From REEB506 sp040381035 (lineage in GTDB: Bacteria; Pseudomonadota; Alphaproteobacteria; Caulobacterales; Aquidulcibacteraceae), in the NCBI GenBank assembly GCA_040381035.1, contig JBEIHY010000032.1:1-34904 (forward strand): a DNA stretch of 34,904 nucleotides. Direction: 5' to 3'. The position numbers and the translations under genes were made by a program. The notes beneath the pieces were generated by a model. It was not told where the DNA came from. It did not search any database and saw nothing but the letters and a program-made list of their open reading frames with translations. Positions 32,288 through 34,904 of this stretch are shown here, piece after piece; the stretch's first letter is position 1, and the number at the start of each line of letters is the position of its first letter.

Positions 32288-33595
32288 TTACCCTGCCCGA
32301 ATATCGGCCCCCAAAACGGCCATGCGCGCCGCGAAGTCGGGGAAGCTTGTGGCGATCATGTCGGCTTCGTCGACGGTCACGGGCTGTTGGGCGCCAAGCC
32401 CCAGCACCAGGAACGACATCGCGATGCGATGATCGCCCTCGGTTTCGATCTCGGCCGCGCCGCGCACGCCGCCAGGCCCGCGGCCTTGGATCACGAGCCC
32501 ATCGCGCAATTCATCAACCTCCACGCCGCAGGCGCGAAGCCCGCGCGCCATCAGCGCGATCCGGTCGCTTTCCTTGACGCGCAATTCCTCCGCCCCGGTC
32601 AGCCGCGTTTCGCCGTCCGCAAACGCCGCTAGCGCGGCCAGGATCGGATATTCATCGATCATCGAGGCCGCTCGCGCCGGCGGTGGCGCAACGCCCCGCA
32701 GGGCCCCGTGGCGAACGCGCACCGAGCCGGCCGGCTCGCCGCAGGCGTCTTCGCTGCGCGTCATCGTCACATCAGCGCCCATCTCCGCGATCGTCTCGAC
32801 AAAGCCGATCCGCAGCGGATTGAGGCTCATCGCTTCGACCAGAATGTCAGAGCCCGCCACGATCAAGCCGGCGGCGAGGAAGAACGCCGCCGAGGACGAA
32901 TCGCCCGGCACACGCACATCCTGGCCGACGAGGCGCGCACCGCCCCGCACGCTCGCCCACGGCCCAACATCGTTCGCGCCGGTCGCGATATCAGCGCCGA
33001 ATGCGGCCAGCATGTTTTCGGTATGATCGCGCGACCGCGCTGGCTCGCTCACCCGGGTCACCCCCTCGGCGTGAAGCCCGGCAAGTAACACCGCGGACTT
33101 GACCTGCGCCGACGCCGTTTTGGAGGCATAGTCGATGGCCGTCAAAGGCGGCCGGCCGATCACAGTGACTGGCAGGCGCCCGCCTTCGGCGCGGGTCTGA
33201 GCGCCCATCAGCGCCAAGGGCTCCAGGATGCGCGCCATGGGGCGCTTGGACAGGCTTGCGTCGCCAACAAAAGTGGCCGCAATCGGATAGCCGGCCAGGA
33301 GCCCCATGCACAGCCGCGCCCCGGTGCCGGAATTGCCAAAGTCGAGCGCCGCCGCAGGCCTCTGAAAGTCACGCCCGCGCACGATCCAGTCGGCGCCGTC
33401 ACGCGCCATATCAGCCCCAAGCGCGGCCATCGCGGCCGCGGTGTTCAACACGTCGGCGCTTTCGAGCAATCCGCTGATTCGCGTCTGCCCTTCGGCAGCC
33501 GCCCCCAGCATCAGGGCCCGGTGCGAGATCGATTTGTCGCCCGGCGGGCGCACCGTCCCGGCAAGGGGACGGCCTGGAAAAGCGATGAGGCGCAT
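32288..33595 (-). CDS. aroA: 3-phosphoshikimate 1-carboxyvinyltransferase (EPSP synthase)
   Basis: A 435-residue shikimate-pathway enzyme joining PEP to shikimate-3-phosphate. The ATG at 33595 places the standard start, RPLAGTVRPPGDKSISHRAL, right after the N-terminus; the frame extending to 33763 is not needed. Further landmarks are LDFGNSGTGARLCMGLLAG, SKTASAQVKSAVLLAGL, VPGDSSSAAFFLAAGL and the C-terminal ESDRIALMARGL and DHRIAMSFLVLGL. LDFGNSGTGARLCMGLLAG has Ala where many plant-type enzymes have Met-Arg-Pro, typical of the class II type common in alphaproteobacteria. The usual downstream partners cmk and rpsA are not found here. Confidence 0.97.
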   Translation of the reverse strand: MRLIAFPGRPLAGTVRPPGDKSISHRALMLGAAAEGQTRISGLLESADVLNTAAAMAALGADMARDGADWIVRGRDFQRPAAALDFGNSGTGARLCMGLLAGYPIAATFVGDASLSKRPMARILEPLALMGAQTRAEGGRLPVTVIGRPPLTAIDYASKTASAQVKSAVLLAGLHAEGVTRVSEPARSRDHTENMLAAFGADIATGANDVGPWASVRGGARLVGQDVRVPGDSSSAAFFLAAGLIVAGSDILVEAMSLNPLRIGFVETIAEMGADVTMTRSEDACGEPAGSVRVRHGALRGVAPPPARAASMIDEYPILAALAAFADGETRLTGAEELRVKESDRIALMARGLRACGVEVDELRDGLVIQGRGPGGVRGAAEIETEGDHRIAMSFLVLGLGAQQPVTVDEADMIATSFPDFAARMAVLGADIRAG

Positions 33596-33756
33596 GGATT
33601 TCCATATTGGCCGGCGCAGGCAACGCACGGCTAAACTCAAACGGACGAAAAGGTTTTGACAGGGGGGGCGGCGCGTGGCAAGCGGGCCGCCTTCCGTTTT
33701 CCGGCGTACAATGGGGCCAAACCGTTGTGCCGATTCGCTGATTGAAGGGGCCGCGC
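33596..33756. promoter_or_regulatory. Divergent intergenic region aroA / TIGR02300-type gene
   Basis: This 161-bp gap must hold promoters for both genes. TTGACA at 33656-33661 faces the plus-strand gene, but no good -10 follows at 16-18 nt. A run of seven G lies just after it. No convincing promoter can be assigned. Confidence 0.3.
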
Positions 33757-34239
33757 GTGCCAAAAGCTGAACTGGGAGAAAAGCAGGTCTGTCCGAGTTG
33801 CGCGTCGAAATTCTACGACCTGCGCAAGCGGCCGGCGGTGTGCCCGAAATGCAGTTTCCAGTTCGACCCCACCGATGAAGTGGTCAAGTTGAAGCGGATC
33901 AAATCCTCCCGCACGCCGGTCTATGAGACCGAGGACGACGAGGAGGAAGTCGATAAGAAGAAGCGCGTCGTTGACGGCGAAGACGGCTTTGAGGAAGTCG
34001 AAGAAACTCGCGAATTGGACGCTGAAGCCGTCGAAGACGCGCCCGATGTGGTCGACGACGAAGACGTGGATCCGGACGCGATTCCGCCGGGCTTTTCTGA
34101 AACCGAAGAGGAGGGCCTCGCCGACGAAGACGCCCCGGAAGAAGACGACGGGGTGCCGCTTTTGGAAGACGACGAGGAATTCCCCGACGACGAGCTTGGC
34201 GAAGTCGATGACGGCGCGCCCGACGAGGAAGATCGCTGA
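33757..34239 (+). CDS. TIGR02300-type zinc-ribbon, acidic-tail protein
   Basis: I start at GTG 33757, preceded by GAAGGGG 6 nt upstream; this gives PKAELGEKQVCPSC as N-terminus, the family's usual start. The 160-residue protein has a small zinc ribbon (CPSC at about 12-15, CPKC at about 31-34) with the hallmark SKFYDLRKRPAVCPKC. A very long Asp/Glu-rich tail makes up most of the rest (for example DEEEVDKKKRVVDGEDGFEE). This is a conserved alphaproteobacterial family of unknown function, commonly found beside tRNA-Ala and divergent from aroA, as here. Confidence 0.93.
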   Translation: MPKAELGEKQVCPSCASKFYDLRKRPAVCPKCSFQFDPTDEVVKLKRIKSSRTPVYETEDDEEEVDKKKRVVDGEDGFEEVEETRELDAEAVEDAPDVVDDEDVDPDAIPPGFSETEEEGLADEDAPEEDDGVPLLEDDEEFPDDELGEVDDGAPDEEDR

Positions 34240-34378
34240 GGTCTCCACAACAGGGCGCTTGCATGGCGCGCGCCGCGCCGCTATGCATCGCCCCCTTGCT
34301 GGGCTAGACGCCCAGCTGAGATATCCCGTACGGCCCCGGCCCCCAAGCTGGATCAACGCGCCGCACGGCCGCCAAGGC

Positions 34379-34454
34379 GGGGCCGTAGCTCAGTTGGGAG
34401 AGCGCGTGAATGGCATTCACGAGGTCAGCGGTTCGATCCCGCTCGGCTCCACCA
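34379..34454 (+). tRNA. tRNA-Ala (anticodon GGC)
   Basis: A complete 76-nt cloverleaf. The acceptor stem GGGGCCG pairs with CGGCTCC (one G-U), the D arm is GCTCAGTTGGGAGAGC, the anticodon stem CGTGA/TCACG encloses loop ATGGCAT with anticodon GGC, and the T arm is AGCGGTTCGATCCCGCT. The 3' ACCA is encoded. It lies 139 nt after the TIGR02300-type gene on the same strand. Confidence 0.98.
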
Positions 34455-34904
34455 TGTCCCCCTTGGGTTTTTCAGTTCTCTTGTCGACGCGCAATGATAT
34501 TGGGCTACCACTGGGCTACCAGTTTTGGGGCAGCTCCTGACATGCCCTTACTTCCTGTGGATAACTCCCGCGGGGAATGATCACCCGCGGTTTGCTAGGG
34601 CGAAGGAGATCAACTGGTCATTGGGCGGCCTGGTCGACTGCGACCCGCCGATGCCAGGCCACGCCGGTCGCTGCGCTGGTTTGAGAGATGCGAAAGGGGG
34701 CCCGGTTCATGCGGCCATGGCAGCCAGCTGGACGGAGAAGATGCCCCGCTGCGGAAAGGGAGGAAGATCGCCATGATTGCCGTTTGCGGTGCGTGCTGCG
34801 GCGAGCCAGAGAGCATTATCGCCCAAGCGTTCCAGCCTTTTCGTCGCACTTGACCGCACCGTTACACTGTATCAAGTACGCGCCGGATGAACCACTTCGC
34901 GCGC
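34455..34904. other. Region after tRNA-Ala without a recognised gene
   Basis: No convincing coding sequence is seen in these 450 bp. A tandem direct repeat, TGGGCTACCA, occurs at 34501-34510 and 34512-34521. A micro-ORF of 26 codons (34773-34853, beginning MIAVCGACCGEPE) has a good GGGAGGAAG ribosome-like site, but chance is likely. No copy of the tRNA 3' end follows, so an integrated element cannot be shown. Confidence 0.4.

Noticed and set aside
31724..32632. A 302-codon plus-strand open frame running from after ppsR into aroA
   Set aside because: Its second part is antisense to aroA and its first part has no ribosome site or recognisable domain.
34773..34853. 26-codon micro-ORF with a good ribosome-like site and a CGACC motif
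   Set aside because: Too short to judge from one sequence; no homologue or conservation can be seen.

Overview
The window is high-GC alphaproteobacterial DNA, almost certainly from an aerobic anoxygenic phototroph. Its core is one large part of a photosynthesis gene cluster (PGC). The aerobic cyclase acsF, the dark-operative reductase genes bchL/N/B, puhA, the ppsR/aerR regulator pair and a C4-type 5-aminolevulinate synthase all fit that group. The neighbours (a TIGR02300-type protein, tRNA-Ala and aroA) and the style of the LuxR remnant suggest a Caulobacterales or Hyphomonadaceae relative, but this is an inference with low certainty.

Layout. (1) 1-6.8 kb is a decaying accessory region. It holds the 5' end of an IS5-type transposase running off the left edge, an intact ettA, a truncated TIR-domain gene abutting another truncated ORF, a membrane-anchored glycine-zipper protein with a clean terminator, a TPR-sensor histidine kinase broken by three frameshifts, a small unknown gene and a decayed LuxR-type quorum-sensing regulator. 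(2) 6.8-11.9 kb carries a YdcF-type membrane protein, a secreted alkylsulfatase-type metallo-beta-lactamase, and a secreted GH92 alpha-mannosidase translationally coupled to a phytanoyl-CoA-dioxygenase-like protein. (3) 12.7-29.0 kb, all on the minus strand, is an unbroken superoperon: bchF-bchN-bchB-bchH-bchL-bchM-lhaA-puhA-puhB-puhC-orf-acsF-puhE-hemA-idi. (4) 29.3-31.7 kb on the plus strand holds the divergent regulators aerR (ppaA) and ppsR (crtJ). (5) 32.3-34.5 kb is housekeeping: aroA on minus, then the TIGR02300-type gene and tRNA-Ala(GGC) on plus.

How it works together. hemA makes 5-aminolevulinate. BchH (with BchI/D, not in this window), BchM, AcsF, BchL/N/B and BchF carry Mg insertion, methylation, cyclisation, D-ring reduction and 3-vinyl hydration. 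idi supplies isoprenoid precursors for carotenoids and the phytyl tail. LhaA and PuhA/B/C/E build the reaction centre-LH1 complex. Almost every junction overlaps or is separated by at most 15 nt, so the block probably behaves as one translationally coupled unit. In the bchF-aerR intergenic region a 34-bp near-palindrome made of two abutting PpsR-like half-matches (TGT-N12-ACG) carries a TTGACA hexamer in each arm, one per divergent direction. It is the best regulatory candidate in the window. The puf operon, bchCXYZ, bchG/P, bchI/D and crt genes are absent here, so the PGC is either split or continues elsewhere.

I see no CRISPR array, prophage or wholly novel multigene system. The most unusual points are the divergent operator, a PpsR that lacks the redox cysteine of its PAS region, and the cluster of broken signalling and defence genes at the left.
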